NCBI GenBank assembly: GCA_937874695.1
Contig: CALNAJ010000028.1
Span: 186,001-250,000, forward strand
DNA: 64,000 bases
Source: an uncultured Lactobacillus sp.
GTDB lineage: Bacteria; Bacillota; Bacilli; Lactobacillales; Lactobacillaceae
Reading direction: 5' to 3'
Numbering within the stretch: the stretch's first letter is position 1; every line of letters begins with the position of its first letter. Below the pieces are notes generated by a model. The model was not told the DNA's origin. It did not search any database and saw nothing but the letters and a program-made list of their open reading frames with translations. The position numbers and the translations under genes are program-made. Shown piece after piece: positions 34,428 to 42,613 of this stretch.

Positions 34428-35375
34428 TTACTTGTCGAGGGCCTTAGCCTTCTTGTCGTACTGACGAACAATGTTAAAGTTGCTGTCTTTTGAGTCCGCG
34501 TAGCCTTCATGCGAGTAAACGCTGGAAATGATGGCGTGACCCTTCTTGGTCTTCGCAATCTGCTTGAACGCCGTCGCAATCTTCTTTTGCCACTTACCGG
34601 TCATGTCCCCACGGACCGTAATGGTATCGTTTGGAATCTTCCCTGTGGTGTAGATTGGAACGACCTTACTCATAATGTCCTTCTCGTCCTTCTTCACCAG
34701 GTTCCGTGCGCCTTGGAAGACAAAGGCAGCATCCGTGTTCTTGTTATAAACGGATAAGACCCCTTGATCATGGCCCTTGACCGTGACCGTTTGAATGCCA
34801 TCCTTGTTGATGTTGACGCCTTGATCTAACATTTCAACCGCCGGATAGATCCAACCGGCCGTAGACGTCGTGTCTTGGACGGCAATCTTCTTACCCTTCA
34901 AATCCTTAACAGACTTGATGCCGCTATCCTTACGTACCAGAATTTGGGAACGGTAATAGTCGACCAGCTTGGTGTTGGCCTTGTCCCCTGGTTCCGTAAG
35001 CCCATAACGTTGTGCTTGCAGTAAGACCTTGTCATGGTACTGCTTATGAGCCAATACGTAGGCATCAGGTGGCAGGAAGCCCACGTCAACCTTCTTAGAC
35101 CCCATTGCTTCAACGATGGTGTTGTAGTCAGTCGAAACGCTGACCGTGACTGGAATCCCCAATTGCTTCTTCAGCAACCCTTCCAGCGGCTTGGCCTTAG
35201 CTTCAATCGTCCCCGCATTGGATGATGGCACGAATTCCACCGTCAACTTCTTAGGGGCATACCCCTTTGATCCAGACGTGGATGCCGTGGTTTTCCCACA
35301 ACCTGCTAACGTTGCTGGCAAGACCAGTAATGCAGTGAAAACCAAGAGCCATTTTACCTTCTTACTCAAGTGCAT
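34428..35375 (-). CDS. phnD: Phosphonate-type ABC transporter substrate-binding lipoprotein
   Basis: A 315-residue PhnD-family binding protein. The lipobox is LAGC with the lipidated Cys at residue 26. The mature part has the two-lobe pattern of the family, including VEFVPSSNAGTIEAKAKPLE, KKVDVGFLPPDAYVLAH and DTTSTAGWIYPAVEML. It is the first gene of the operon, and GGAG precedes the ATG. PhnD proteins bind phosphonates, phosphite or sometimes phosphate esters. No C-P lyase or phosphonatase gene is in the window. Confidence 0.94.
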   Translation of the reverse strand: MHLSKKVKWLLVFTALLVLPATLAGCGKTTASTSGSKGYAPKKLTVEFVPSSNAGTIEAKAKPLEGLLKKQLGIPVTVSVSTDYNTIVEAMGSKKVDVGFLPPDAYVLAHKQYHDKVLLQAQRYGLTEPGDKANTKLVDYYRSQILVRKDSGIKSVKDLKGKKIAVQDTTSTAGWIYPAVEMLDQGVNINKDGIQTVTVKGHDQGVLSVYNKNTDAAFVFQGARNLVKKDEKDIMSKVVPIYTTGKIPNDTITVRGDMTGKWQKKIATAFKQIAKTKKGHAIISSVYSHEGYADSKDSNFNIVRQYDKKAKALDK

Positions 35376-35421
35376 CTAGCTCACTCCTCAGTTATGTAGT
35401 AGTCCTCTTTGACCACTTCCA

Positions 35422-35449
35422 ATACTAGCAGAAACCCGAACTTTTACAA
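35422..35449 (-). promoter_or_regulatory. Promoter of the phnD operon
   Basis: TTGTAA (35444-35449) and TAGTAT (35422-35427) are 16 bp apart, with a TGC extension before the -10 box, 47 bp upstream of the ATG. Confidence 0.55.
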
Positions 35450-35474
35450 TCATTTTCTGAAAATATACCGGTTT

Positions 35475-35546
35475 ATAAATATATTTATGATGAAAAAAGC
35501 GCCTATTTTCAATAAGTAAACCGTAAAACTCGAACGATATATTTAT
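35475..35546 (-). promoter_or_regulatory. AT-rich inverted repeat upstream of the phnD promoter
   Basis: ATAAATATAT (35475-35484) is complementary to ATATATTTAT (35537-35546), with a smaller hairpin CTTATT-gaa-AATAGG between them. It lies upstream of the called promoter and is thus more likely a DNA site or part of an additional leader than a riboswitch. Beyond it, up to 35635, nothing is recognised. Confidence 0.3.
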
Positions 35547-35635
35547 TTTTCAATAAAAGTATCTTGTTGACGAATCTAATGAGCCGACCAACCAATCGTC
35601 AACGGAATCATCCGCCTCAATGATCGTCGTAAGCA

Positions 35636-35682
35636 ACAAAAACACGGCTGATCACACCTCATTCGTGCAATCAACCGTGTTA
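35636..35682 (-). terminator. Intrinsic terminator of the 36543 aldo/keto reductase
   Basis: AACACGGTTGAT pairs with GATCAGCCGTGTT (one mismatch) on the minus strand, followed by TTTGTTG. Confidence 0.7.
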
Positions 35683-35694
35683 TTTTCAGAAAGT

Positions 35695-36543
35695 CTAGCC
35701 TTGCGTCCCATTGTGCTCATGATTCTTAGCCGTATCACTCATTGCATTTAACTTAGCCATGTCACCCGCATCAATTGAGAAGTCCAACTGCGCGTTCGCC
35801 GTAATATGGGCCTGACTCGTCGCCTTAGGCAGTGGTAACACACCGTTCTCTAAGACAAACCGCAGAGCTAGCTGGGCCGCCGAAACGTGGTACTTATTGG
35901 CCATTTCCTTAATTGCCTCATTTTCCAACATATCGCCGGTAGCCAACGGTGAATACGCTTCAACCAGCATATCGTGATCCTGCGCAAACTTCGTGATCTT
36001 GGGTTCCGTGTAGCCGACATAGTATTGAATCTGATCGACCATGGGCGCAACCTCAGCGTGATTTAAAATGTTCTGCAGATCATGACTGTTGAAGTTCGAG
36101 ACCCCGATGGCCTTCGCCTTGCCGCTGGCATAGATTTCTTCCATTGCCCGCCAGACGTCACGGTTTCCGGCATCGCAATCCTTGCCAATCTCGTCCCATG
36201 GCCATGGCGCATGAATCAAGTAGAGGTCAACATAACCGACGTCTAAATTCGACATGGTCGTGTCAAAGGCATCCAGTGCGCCTTGATAGGTCTTAACTTT
36301 GGCTGGCAACTTCGTGGTCACAAAAATTTCTGCTCGTGGAATTCCAGAGTCGCGAATCGCCTTACCAACACTAGATTCGTTCGCATAAGCCTTCGCCGTA
36401 TCGATGTGCCGGTAACCAGCCTTCAATGCGTTAGCCACTGCGTTGTAGGCCGTGTCGCCACCCGGAATCTGCCAAGTGCCAAATCCTACCTGTGGAATCT
36501 GCGTGCCATTAGCCAAACTGAACGTATTCGTTAAAACTGACAT
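35695..36543 (-). CDS. Aldo/keto reductase (2,5-diketo-D-gluconate reductase-like)
   Basis: A 282-residue AKR5-type reductase, a paralogue of the gene at 5108-5953. The N-terminus is GTQIPQVGFGTWQIPGG. Tetrad residues are Asp and Tyr in HIDTAKAYANESSVG, Lys in VTTKLP and His in YLIHAPWPW. TTGGAGGG precedes the ATG. It is a single gene with its own terminator. An unusually spaced promoter-like pair is at 36578-36609. The physiological substrate is unknown. Confidence 0.92.
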   Translation of the reverse strand: MSVLTNTFSLANGTQIPQVGFGTWQIPGGDTAYNAVANALKAGYRHIDTAKAYANESSVGKAIRDSGIPRAEIFVTTKLPAKVKTYQGALDAFDTTMSNLDVGYVDLYLIHAPWPWDEIGKDCDAGNRDVWRAMEEIYASGKAKAIGVSNFNSHDLQNILNHAEVAPMVDQIQYYVGYTEPKITKFAQDHDMLVEAYSPLATGDMLENEAIKEMANKYHVSAAQLALRFVLENGVLPLPKATSQAHITANAQLDFSIDAGDMAKLNAMSDTAKNHEHNGTQG

Positions 36544-36577
36544 ATTTGACCCTCCAATTTATTCAGCAACTGGGATA

Positions 36578-36609
36578 AGTATACGCTTTCTTTACACAAG
36601 AACGGTCAA
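36578..36609 (-). promoter_or_regulatory. Promoter-like element with a 20-bp spacer
   Basis: TTGACC (36604-36609) and TATACT (36578-36583) are 20 bp apart, and TTCTT-gtgta-AAGAA lies between them. Spacers of 19-20 bp are characteristic of promoters activated by MerR-type proteins. No MerR gene is adjacent, so this is tentative. Confidence 0.35.
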
Positions 36610-37076
36610 ATTGGCTTTCGGATTTGTTCGGGATTTCATTTATATTTCAGGAAAATTTCGCTTCCATGAATTTGTAATATTACAAATCACGAGAATTGCC
36701 CAAAACCCTTGATTTCTTTGTTATTATAAAGATGTCGTAAAACAATTGCTTAACAACCAGACGACAAACTAAAGCTTTTTTGGTAACAATTGTTAAGGTA
36801 CCCGGAAAATGCCTCAGCAATTGATTGTCCAAATTAAATATTAGCCTCATTGAATCAGACTAAATCCCAGTTCGATTCAATGAGGTTAATTTTTTTACAC
36901 TTTTTTACCGCCAGACTGGCTAACCATGATGTTTTTAGAAGAATGCAAATTGACTGCATCCTTCTGAAATTTTCTACTATTGGCGTTACAGACAAAAACA
37001 ACAAACGTTGCTTCACCCAACTTACTTCCGCTAACTGGCCATCACTAAAATTAGCCATTCAGAGCACCATGAATAC
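36610..37076. other. AT-rich intergenic region with a strong plus-strand terminator
   Basis: No gene is convincing here. A hairpin with 12-bp arms (CCTCATTGAATC and GATTCAATGAGG, 36844-36887) is followed by TTAATTTTTTT on the plus strand. An imperfect AGAAG-ATGCA hairpin lies near 36938-36966. A short plus-strand RNA ending at the terminator is possible but no promoter is clear. Confidence 0.45.
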
Positions 37077-37523
37077 TTATTCATGATACTCTTCCTTGTT
37101 TCCTGTTAACGTATCCGCTAACTGTTGCAGAACCCGCACCAATTCGGCACGATCGGTATTGGAATAGCTCGCTAATTTTTCGCGCAATGCTGCCTCCCGA
37201 GCGAGCTTTATTTGTATCAATCCCCGTTGTCCCTGCGACGTTAGCGTCACTTGACGAACCCGTTGATCCCGACGTTCCGCCTCTGCCAGCCAGCCTGCCG
37301 CCATTAACTTATCGACCTGCCGACTAATGGACGAGTGATTCCGGCCAATCTGATCGGCCAATTCGCCAATGCTGATTCCCGGCTGACGACCAACTCGAAC
37401 CACGATGGGCAGGGCTGCCGATTCCAACGGCACATCAGCCTGCTGGAGCAGATGACGGTCCTGCTGTGGCTGATTAAAAAACGTCACGATTTCAAACAGT
37501 GCTTCAAAAATTTCATTATCCAT
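37077..37523 (-). CDS. MarR-family transcriptional regulator
   Basis: A 148-residue winged-helix regulator. The recognition region is ISIGELADQIGRNHSSISRQ, followed by the wing AERRDQRVRQVTLTSQGQ, as in MarR proteins. The ATG at 37523 has no ribosome binding site: an extended -10 box (TGGTATACT, 37531-37539) ends seven bases before it, so the mRNA is probably leaderless. It is divergent from a flavin reductase gene and probably controls it through the dyad at 37557-37569. The ligand is unknown; such pairs often answer to quinones or electrophiles. Confidence 0.88.
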   Translation of the reverse strand: MDNEIFEALFEIVTFFNQPQQDRHLLQQADVPLESAALPIVVRVGRQPGISIGELADQIGRNHSSISRQVDKLMAAGWLAEAERRDQRVRQVTLTSQGQRGLIQIKLAREAALREKLASYSNTDRAELVRVLQQLADTLTGNKEEYHE

Positions 37524-37530
37524 ACTTGCT

Positions 37531-37569
37531 AGTATACCAGAAAGCTGTTAATATGTGTGCATACTGCAC
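37531..37569. promoter_or_regulatory. Divergent MarR/flavin-reductase promoter with dyad operator
   Basis: Minus strand: TGGTATACT at 37531-37539 for marR. Plus strand: TTAATA near 37549 and GATAGT after a 17-bp spacer for the reductase. Inside that spacer lies GTGCA-tac-TGCAC (37557-37569), a perfect short dyad placed where a repressor would block polymerase. Confidence 0.55.
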
Positions 37570-37602
37570 GGATAGTTTTAAATTTAAGGAGATTTTTGAC
37601 TC

Positions 37603-38157
37603 ATGACATCTAAAATTGGCATCATCATCGGCTCCACTCGTCCCTCTCGAATCAGTCCTGACATCGCGAACTGGCTCCAAAAGGCCATTGCGCAACCCAG
37701 TCTAACCGTTGATCTTATTGATCTAGCTGAAATCAACTTACCTTTCCTAGACGAAATCGCCCAGCCTTCGACAGGCGTCTACAACCAAGCCCACACGCAA
37801 CGCTGGAGCCAACTGGTTCAAGGCTACGATGGCTTCATTCTGCTCTTCCCACAATATAACTGGGGCTATCCGGCACCCCTGAAGAACGCCTTGGATTATC
37901 TCTACAAGGAATGGGCCGACAAACCCGTTAGCATGGTCTCTTACGGGAGTCACGGCGGGTTCCAGGCCGCACTGGGTGTCAACCTCATCATCCATGGCCT
38001 CAAGATGCAGCCATTGAATAACAACCTGCAGATCAGCCTGCACCGTGCTGACATGGACGACCAAGGTCACTTCATCAACGTTGATCAAGCACTGGCCCCC
38101 TATGCATTTAATGCCCAACAGTTGGGTGCTGAATTTCAAAATTCACTCAACAAATAG
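37603..38157 (+). CDS. NADPH-dependent FMN reductase-family protein
   Basis: A 184-residue flavodoxin-like protein. The N-terminal phosphate-binding loop GIIIGSTRPSRIS binds FMN, and the motifs PQYNWGYPAPLKNALDYLYKE (shortened here as PQYNWGYPAPLKNALDY) and SYGSHGGFQA are typical of NAD(P)H:FMN/quinone reductases. AAGGAG precedes the ATG. It is divergent from a marR gene, which suggests induction by quinones, azo compounds or other oxidants. Confidence 0.9.
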   Translation: MTSKIGIIIGSTRPSRISPDIANWLQKAIAQPSLTVDLIDLAEINLPFLDEIAQPSTGVYNQAHTQRWSQLVQGYDGFILLFPQYNWGYPAPLKNALDYLYKEWADKPVSMVSYGSHGGFQAALGVNLIIHGLKMQPLNNNLQISLHRADMDDQGHFINVDQALAPYAFNAQQLGAEFQNSLNK

Positions 38158-38207
38158 CTTATCATTGGGAGGATTACCCAATACTTCACGCCTCCTTAAA
38201 AACTAAT

Positions 38208-38246
38208 AAGCGCCTCGTTCTGTCATCGGAACGGGACGCTTGTTTT
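38208..38246. terminator. Bidirectional terminator
   Basis: AAGCGCCTCGTTC pairs imperfectly with GAACGGGACGCTT, followed by GTTTTAATTT. It serves the flavin reductase gene and overlaps the end of the convergent phosphodiesterase gene. Confidence 0.65.
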
Positions 38247-38937
38247 AATTTGCTATTTGTTGTTTCACCTGCATCATCGTGACAAAGTCGTCCGTAAATA
38301 TTCCAGCGACGTGCTGCTTCATGAGCGTCGCGGCCACGGTCGGGTTGTCGACCGTCCAAATACGTTCGGTGATGGGCAGGCCTGATTGAAAGTGACTCAG
38401 ATGTAAGCCACTCAAATGCTCCTTCGCTACCAGCACTGTCGGTTGAGCCACCGGCTTATCCGTCAACCAACAATAACTCTCATCAGGCGCGATTTGCTGA
38501 CAAGTCTTCAAAGTCGGTAAGTGAAAAGATGAAAAGATGACAGGCCGCCGCAACTTGGTCGTGTGCACCATCTGCATGACGATGGCCTCAATCCCCGGAT
38601 ACTGAATCTTATCGGTCTTCAATTCCAGATTGAGTTGCACATTGCGATCAGTGACCAGCGCTAGAAACTCCGCCAGTGACGGAATCGGTTCCTGATTGGC
38701 CAGACGAAAATGCCGCAGTTGCGCATAAGTATAACTCTCAATCAAACCACTGCCATCCGTGGTTCGGTCAATTCGTTCATCATGCATAATGACTGGCACA
38801 CGGTCCTTCGTCAAATGCACATCAAACTCTAAGCCTTCGATTCCGTGATCTAAAGCATAGCTGAATCCCGCCAGTGAATTCTCCGGAAAACGCGCCGGAT
38901 ATCCCCGATGGCCAAATACGGTCGTTGTCATTGTCAC
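38245..38937 (-). CDS. Glycerophosphodiester phosphodiesterase
   Basis: A 230-residue GDPD-family TIM-barrel enzyme without a signal peptide. Motifs are GHRGYPARFPENS near the N-terminus, GLEFDVHLTKD, and MHDERIDRTTDGSG, which supply the catalytic His residues and metal ligands. It releases glycerol-3-phosphate from glycerophosphodiesters derived from lipids or teichoic acids. The GTG at 38937 has GGGAG six bases upstream; an ATG two codons later is also possible. Confidence 0.92.
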   Translation of the reverse strand: MTMTTTVFGHRGYPARFPENSLAGFSYALDHGIEGLEFDVHLTKDRVPVIMHDERIDRTTDGSGLIESYTYAQLRHFRLANQEPIPSLAEFLALVTDRNVQLNLELKTDKIQYPGIEAIVMQMVHTTKLRRPVIFSSFHLPTLKTCQQIAPDESYCWLTDKPVAQPTVLVAKEHLSGLHLSHFQSGLPITERIWTVDNPTVAATLMKQHVAGIFTDDFVTMMQVKQQIAN

Positions 38938-39432
38938 CAGTCACTCCCTACTTTCAGTCTTATTTACTGTCATTAGGATACCTCTTATTTTATACAACGC
39001 TTGTAAAGAATCACTGAGGTTTTGGTAAAGACTTGGTAAATACATTGGCGAACATAGTAATTAAGGCTCTCAATCGTCACTCCGAGAAGAAGCTGGAACT
39101 GATGCCTGAAATTAAATTCTAGTCATAAATAGTCCTGCTTACGATGTGGTCTCAAAACTGCGAGAACCGTCTTAATATTACCAACATAATTCATACTTTA
39201 TGTTTAGATATCAAAAACATATTTGCCTCGTTGTTTGCTCGTTTTTAATCTATAATGGAATTAGGTTATTAGTAGGCATAATTAACTTACTCAATATAAA
39301 ACTGACCAATCAAATTCGGGGACTCATCCTGCGCCGTTGGACGATTAGCATCATAAACCATCCAAGTAGCAGTCTTGAGAGGGGTAATTGGATCAGCGTT
39401 TTATGCACTTATTTATTATTAGGCCAAATGAA
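38938..39432. other. AT-rich intergenic region before the polysaccharide operon
   Basis: No ribosome site or family match supports the one medium frame in it (39200-39520). Base composition drops here compared with the preceding genes, marking the left edge of the AT-richer polysaccharide region. Confidence 0.4.
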
Positions 39433-39500
39433 TGATATACTATTACTCTCTTGCATGTACTTTACGGTACTAAATCGTACAAATCGTTTTCATAAACGAT
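39433..39500 (+). promoter_or_regulatory. Probable promoter and dyad of the polysaccharide operon
   Basis: The extended -10 box TGATATACT is at 39433-39441. In the leader that follows, ATCGTTT-tcat-AAACGAT (39483-39500) is a perfect 7-bp dyad that could be an operator or an RNA hairpin. Confidence 0.4.
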
Positions 39501-39538
39501 ATCATTCACAGGGGATTTGAAGGAGACGAGGAGATATT

Positions 39539-40621
39539 ATGTTAAACATTGGCGTCATCATTCCGGCTCTTAATCCGGATAATAAGTTGATTGACCTAAT
39601 CAGCAATATAACTTCCTCATCAATATTAAGCGTTACCATTAATGAAATCATCATTGTGAATGATGGTAGTGACACTAATCATCAAGTTATTTTTCAACAA
39701 TTACGACAACTCTACCCAGAGCTGACTATCTTAAATCATCCACACAATCGTGGCAAAGGCGCGGCGTTGAAGACTGCTTTTACTTACGTTCAAAAGCACC
39801 TGCCAAATATCGATGGTGTGGCCACCATGGATTCCGATGGCCAACATACCGTTGCGGCTTTACAGAGCTGTTTGGATAAGTTTGCCCAAGACCCACAACA
39901 ACTCGTCATCGGCGTCCGCCAGTTTACAAACGATATTCCATTTCGTAGCCAATTTGGCAATCTACTTACCAGTGGCCTGGTTCGCTTATTAACGCGACAA
40001 AACATTTCAGATACCCAGACTGGACTGCGGGTCATTCCCATGACTTACACGAAGGCTCTGATCAATTTTTCTGGTGACCGCTTCGAATTTGAATTTGACA
40101 TGTTACTCCAGGCCAAAAAATATCATGTAAAGATCGTCGAGCAGCCCATTCCAACAATTTACTTGGAAGGCAATGCTTCGTCCCATTTTCGCGTGATTCG
40201 TGATTCAATTGCAATTTATTCTCGATTTTTAAAATTCGCAGCCAGTGGGCTAATTTCTTTCTTGATTGACATTAGTTTATTTTATCTGGTTCTCTTTCTC
40301 ATAGGCAATCACATCTTAAACAGTATCCTCGTGGCAACTGTCGTTTCACGGGTACTATCTTCGATCGCGAACTATTCAATTAACCACCACGTTGTTTTCA
40401 ATCACGCAGGTAGCAAAACACTCTTTAAATACGGCTGTTTATTTATCATACAGATGTTAGCCTCTGGATTCTTTACTGATTTACTCACAACGCTCTTACC
40501 CGCCACTAATGGTCAGTTTATGCCGACCCTGGCCAAGGTAATTGTTGATTTTGTACTCTTTATGATCAGTTATCAAATCCAACGTGACTTGATTTTTAAA
40601 GAAGGTCCTCAACATGTCTAA
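39539..40621 (+). CDS. Family 2 glycosyltransferase fused to a GtrA domain
   Basis: A 360-residue protein. Residues about 1-220 are a GT2 domain of the dolichol/polyprenol-phosphate sugar transferase type (VIIPALNPDN, IIVNDGSD, MDSDGQH as the DxD-like metal motif, ISDTQTGLRVI). Residues about 230-350 hold four helices of a GtrA domain (FLKFAASGLISFLIDISLF, NYSINHHVVFNH). Such fusions make a lipid-linked sugar donor and help it across the membrane. GAGGAG precedes the ATG. It is the first gene of a four-gene operon, and its stop overlaps the next start by eight bases. Confidence 0.9.
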   Translation: MLNIGVIIPALNPDNKLIDLISNITSSSILSVTINEIIIVNDGSDTNHQVIFQQLRQLYPELTILNHPHNRGKGAALKTAFTYVQKHLPNIDGVATMDSDGQHTVAALQSCLDKFAQDPQQLVIGVRQFTNDIPFRSQFGNLLTSGLVRLLTRQNISDTQTGLRVIPMTYTKALINFSGDRFEFEFDMLLQAKKYHVKIVEQPIPTIYLEGNASSHFRVIRDSIAIYSRFLKFAASGLISFLIDISLFYLVLFLIGNHILNSILVATVVSRVLSSIANYSINHHVVFNHAGSKTLFKYGCLFIIQMLASGFFTDLLTTLLPATNGQFMPTLAKVIVDFVLFMISYQIQRDLIFKEGPQHV

Positions 40622-42599
40622 TCGCCGTAGGGCACTCTACTTTCTGGCAATTCTCCTATCAGTTATTTATTTGTTATGGCGAATATTCTTCACCATCCCT
40701 TGGCATGCAAATTTATTTACGCTCATTTTTGCCCTCTTGCTGGTCCTTAGTGAAATCCTATCGAATATGACTGGATTTATCTTAATCTTCTTTAGAATGC
40801 TTTCCACCAAGAAAAAATGGCGACTAGAAATGCCAGACTATAGCACAACACAGCCCCTACCCGATGTGGATATTATTATCGTAACGCACAATGAAGAAGT
40901 AGATTTATTGCGGAAAACTGTGAACGCCGCGACTTACATTGACTATCCTGATAAAAGCAAAGTTCACGTTGTTATCGCAGATGATGGTAATCGACCTGAG
41001 GTTAAAGCCCTAGCCGCACACTACCATATCGGTTACTCGGGAATGGAAGGTAATAAGCAAGCAAAGTCTGGAAACATCAACCACACTCTAGCAAAACTGG
41101 ACTCGCCACTATTTGTCATTTTTGACACGGACATGATTCCTTTTTCCGGCTTTCTGCGGAATACGGTACCGCTATTCACCGAAAACTTCCAGCAACTCAT
41201 CGATGATCCCGATCATACAGAACCGCTGGGCTTTGTGCAGACACCGCAAAGCTTTTACAACGCCGATATCTTTCAGTTCAATCTCTTCTCAGAAAAGATC
41301 ATTCCCAATGAACAAGATTTCTTCTCCAGAGATATTAACGTGCTGAATGGTGGAAATAAGCGCGCCCTGTTTACCGGTTCTAATGCGGTATTCCTACGCA
41401 AGGCCGTTGATGAAGTTGGCGGCTTTCCAACCGATACCATCACCGAAGATTTTGAGTTGGGAACAATGTTGAACATGGCGGGTTATATCAGTCTAGCGAC
41501 TAAAGTTCCACAGTCCAGTGGCATGACGCCTATTGATATGAAAGGGGTCATTAAGCAGCGAACGCGGTGGGCTCGTGGTGTTATCCAAAGTTGTCGTAAT
41601 CTGCATATTTTCACGAACCCACATCTGTCACTGATGAACCGAATCATTTTAATTAACACCTACTTTTACTGGTGGGCCTTCTTTCGCCGAATGATTTATA
41701 TGATTGCCCCAATTCTATACGCCCTTTTTAAAATTCAAGTCGTCAACGCAAACTTTTGGATCCTCATGGTGGTGTGGGCCCCGGGGTACTTCCTCTTACA
41801 CTATGTCATGGGGGATACTTCTGGGATGGGCGACACTGCCAAGATTCGTAATGAACGTTGGGGGGAAGTTCAGGAGACATTCTTCGCCCCCTACCTGTTC
41901 ATCCCCGTTATCCTCGAAACTTTAGGACTCAAAGCCAAAAAGTTTAAGGTAACCTCTAAGAACGTCACTTACTCACTCAAGGATAAGCTGTACATCTTGC
42001 CCTATCTCATTCTGTGGACTATCACCGTAGTTTCGATCATCAAATTTAATTATGGCAAATACGGCTCTGAAATTTTGGTGGGGAGTGTCATCACATTCTG
42101 GCTATTAATGCATTTCATCAACTTAAGTATGTGCCTATTTATTTCCATGGGACGTCCCGTCTACCGGAAGAACGAGCGGTTTATCCGTCAAGTTCCCGGC
42201 AGCGTTCAAGGAAACGACGGTAAGTGGCATTCGATGACCACTGAGGATGTTTCCGAAGGTGGCGTGGCTTTCACCACTACCGACGACTCTGTTGATGATA
42301 TTGCGGAGGGCGATGAACTTAAACTAACCGTTAAACATCAAGACTTCGATGTACAACTACACGGTAAGGTTGCTCGTATTAGCAAACGCAACGGCACATC
42401 TATCTACAGTCTACAGGTCCATGTTGCGCCAGACGAGAATCGTGATCACTACCTACAGTTGATTTACGATGGTGCTAATAAGACATTGCCAAGTGTCCAA
42501 GATACTTGGGTTACACCATTTGACGAGCTTTATATGAACTTGATCGTGCGCGCGCGTACTTATGAACGAAAACTAAGTCGGCGCTTTAATCGCTTTTAA
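40614..42599 (+). CDS. BcsA-like processive GT2 polysaccharide synthase with PilZ domain
   Basis: A 661-residue membrane synthase. Two helices lead into a GT2 domain with the processive set: DDG at 123-125, DTD at 171-173, TED at 277-279 and QRTRW at 315-319. Further transmembrane helices (about 345-510) form the polymer channel. The C-terminal part is a PilZ domain with both cyclic-di-GMP motifs, RKNER (518-522) and DVSEGG (545-550), 23 residues apart. In BcsA, cyclic-di-GMP binding there opens the active site. The polymer (cellulose or another beta-glucan or hexosamine chain) is not deducible. It overlaps the GT2-GtrA gene and is followed by two membrane proteins. Confidence 0.9.
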   Translation: MSNRRRALYFLAILLSVIYLLWRIFFTIPWHANLFTLIFALLLVLSEILSNMTGFILIFFRMLSTKKKWRLEMPDYSTTQPLPDVDIIIVTHNEEVDLLRKTVNAATYIDYPDKSKVHVVIADDGNRPEVKALAAHYHIGYSGMEGNKQAKSGNINHTLAKLDSPLFVIFDTDMIPFSGFLRNTVPLFTENFQQLIDDPDHTEPLGFVQTPQSFYNADIFQFNLFSEKIIPNEQDFFSRDINVLNGGNKRALFTGSNAVFLRKAVDEVGGFPTDTITEDFELGTMLNMAGYISLATKVPQSSGMTPIDMKGVIKQRTRWARGVIQSCRNLHIFTNPHLSLMNRIILINTYFYWWAFFRRMIYMIAPILYALFKIQVVNANFWILMVVWAPGYFLLHYVMGDTSGMGDTAKIRNERWGEVQETFFAPYLFIPVILETLGLKAKKFKVTSKNVTYSLKDKLYILPYLILWTITVVSIIKFNYGKYGSEILVGSVITFWLLMHFINLSMCLFISMGRPVYRKNERFIRQVPGSVQGNDGKWHSMTTEDVSEGGVAFTTTDDSVDDIAEGDELKLTVKHQDFDVQLHGKVARISKRNGTSIYSLQVHVAPDENRDHYLQLIYDGANKTLPSVQDTWVTPFDELYMNLIVRARTYERKLSRRFNRF

Positions 42600-42613
42600 A
42601 AGGAGTCGCTACC

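Noticed and set aside
35475..35546. A purine-type or other riboswitch upstream of phnD
   Set aside because: The long AT stem resembles a P1 helix, but the loops lack the conserved purine-riboswitch bases. A better promoter (35422-35449) lies downstream of it, so it would not be in the main transcript.
36850..37086. A 78-codon frame starting in the terminator stem near 36850
   Set aside because: It begins within a terminator hairpin, lacks a ribosome site and overlaps the end of marR.
39200..39520. A 106-codon frame before the polysaccharide operon
   Set aside because: No ribosome site, no family resemblance, and it runs through the operon promoter and dyad.
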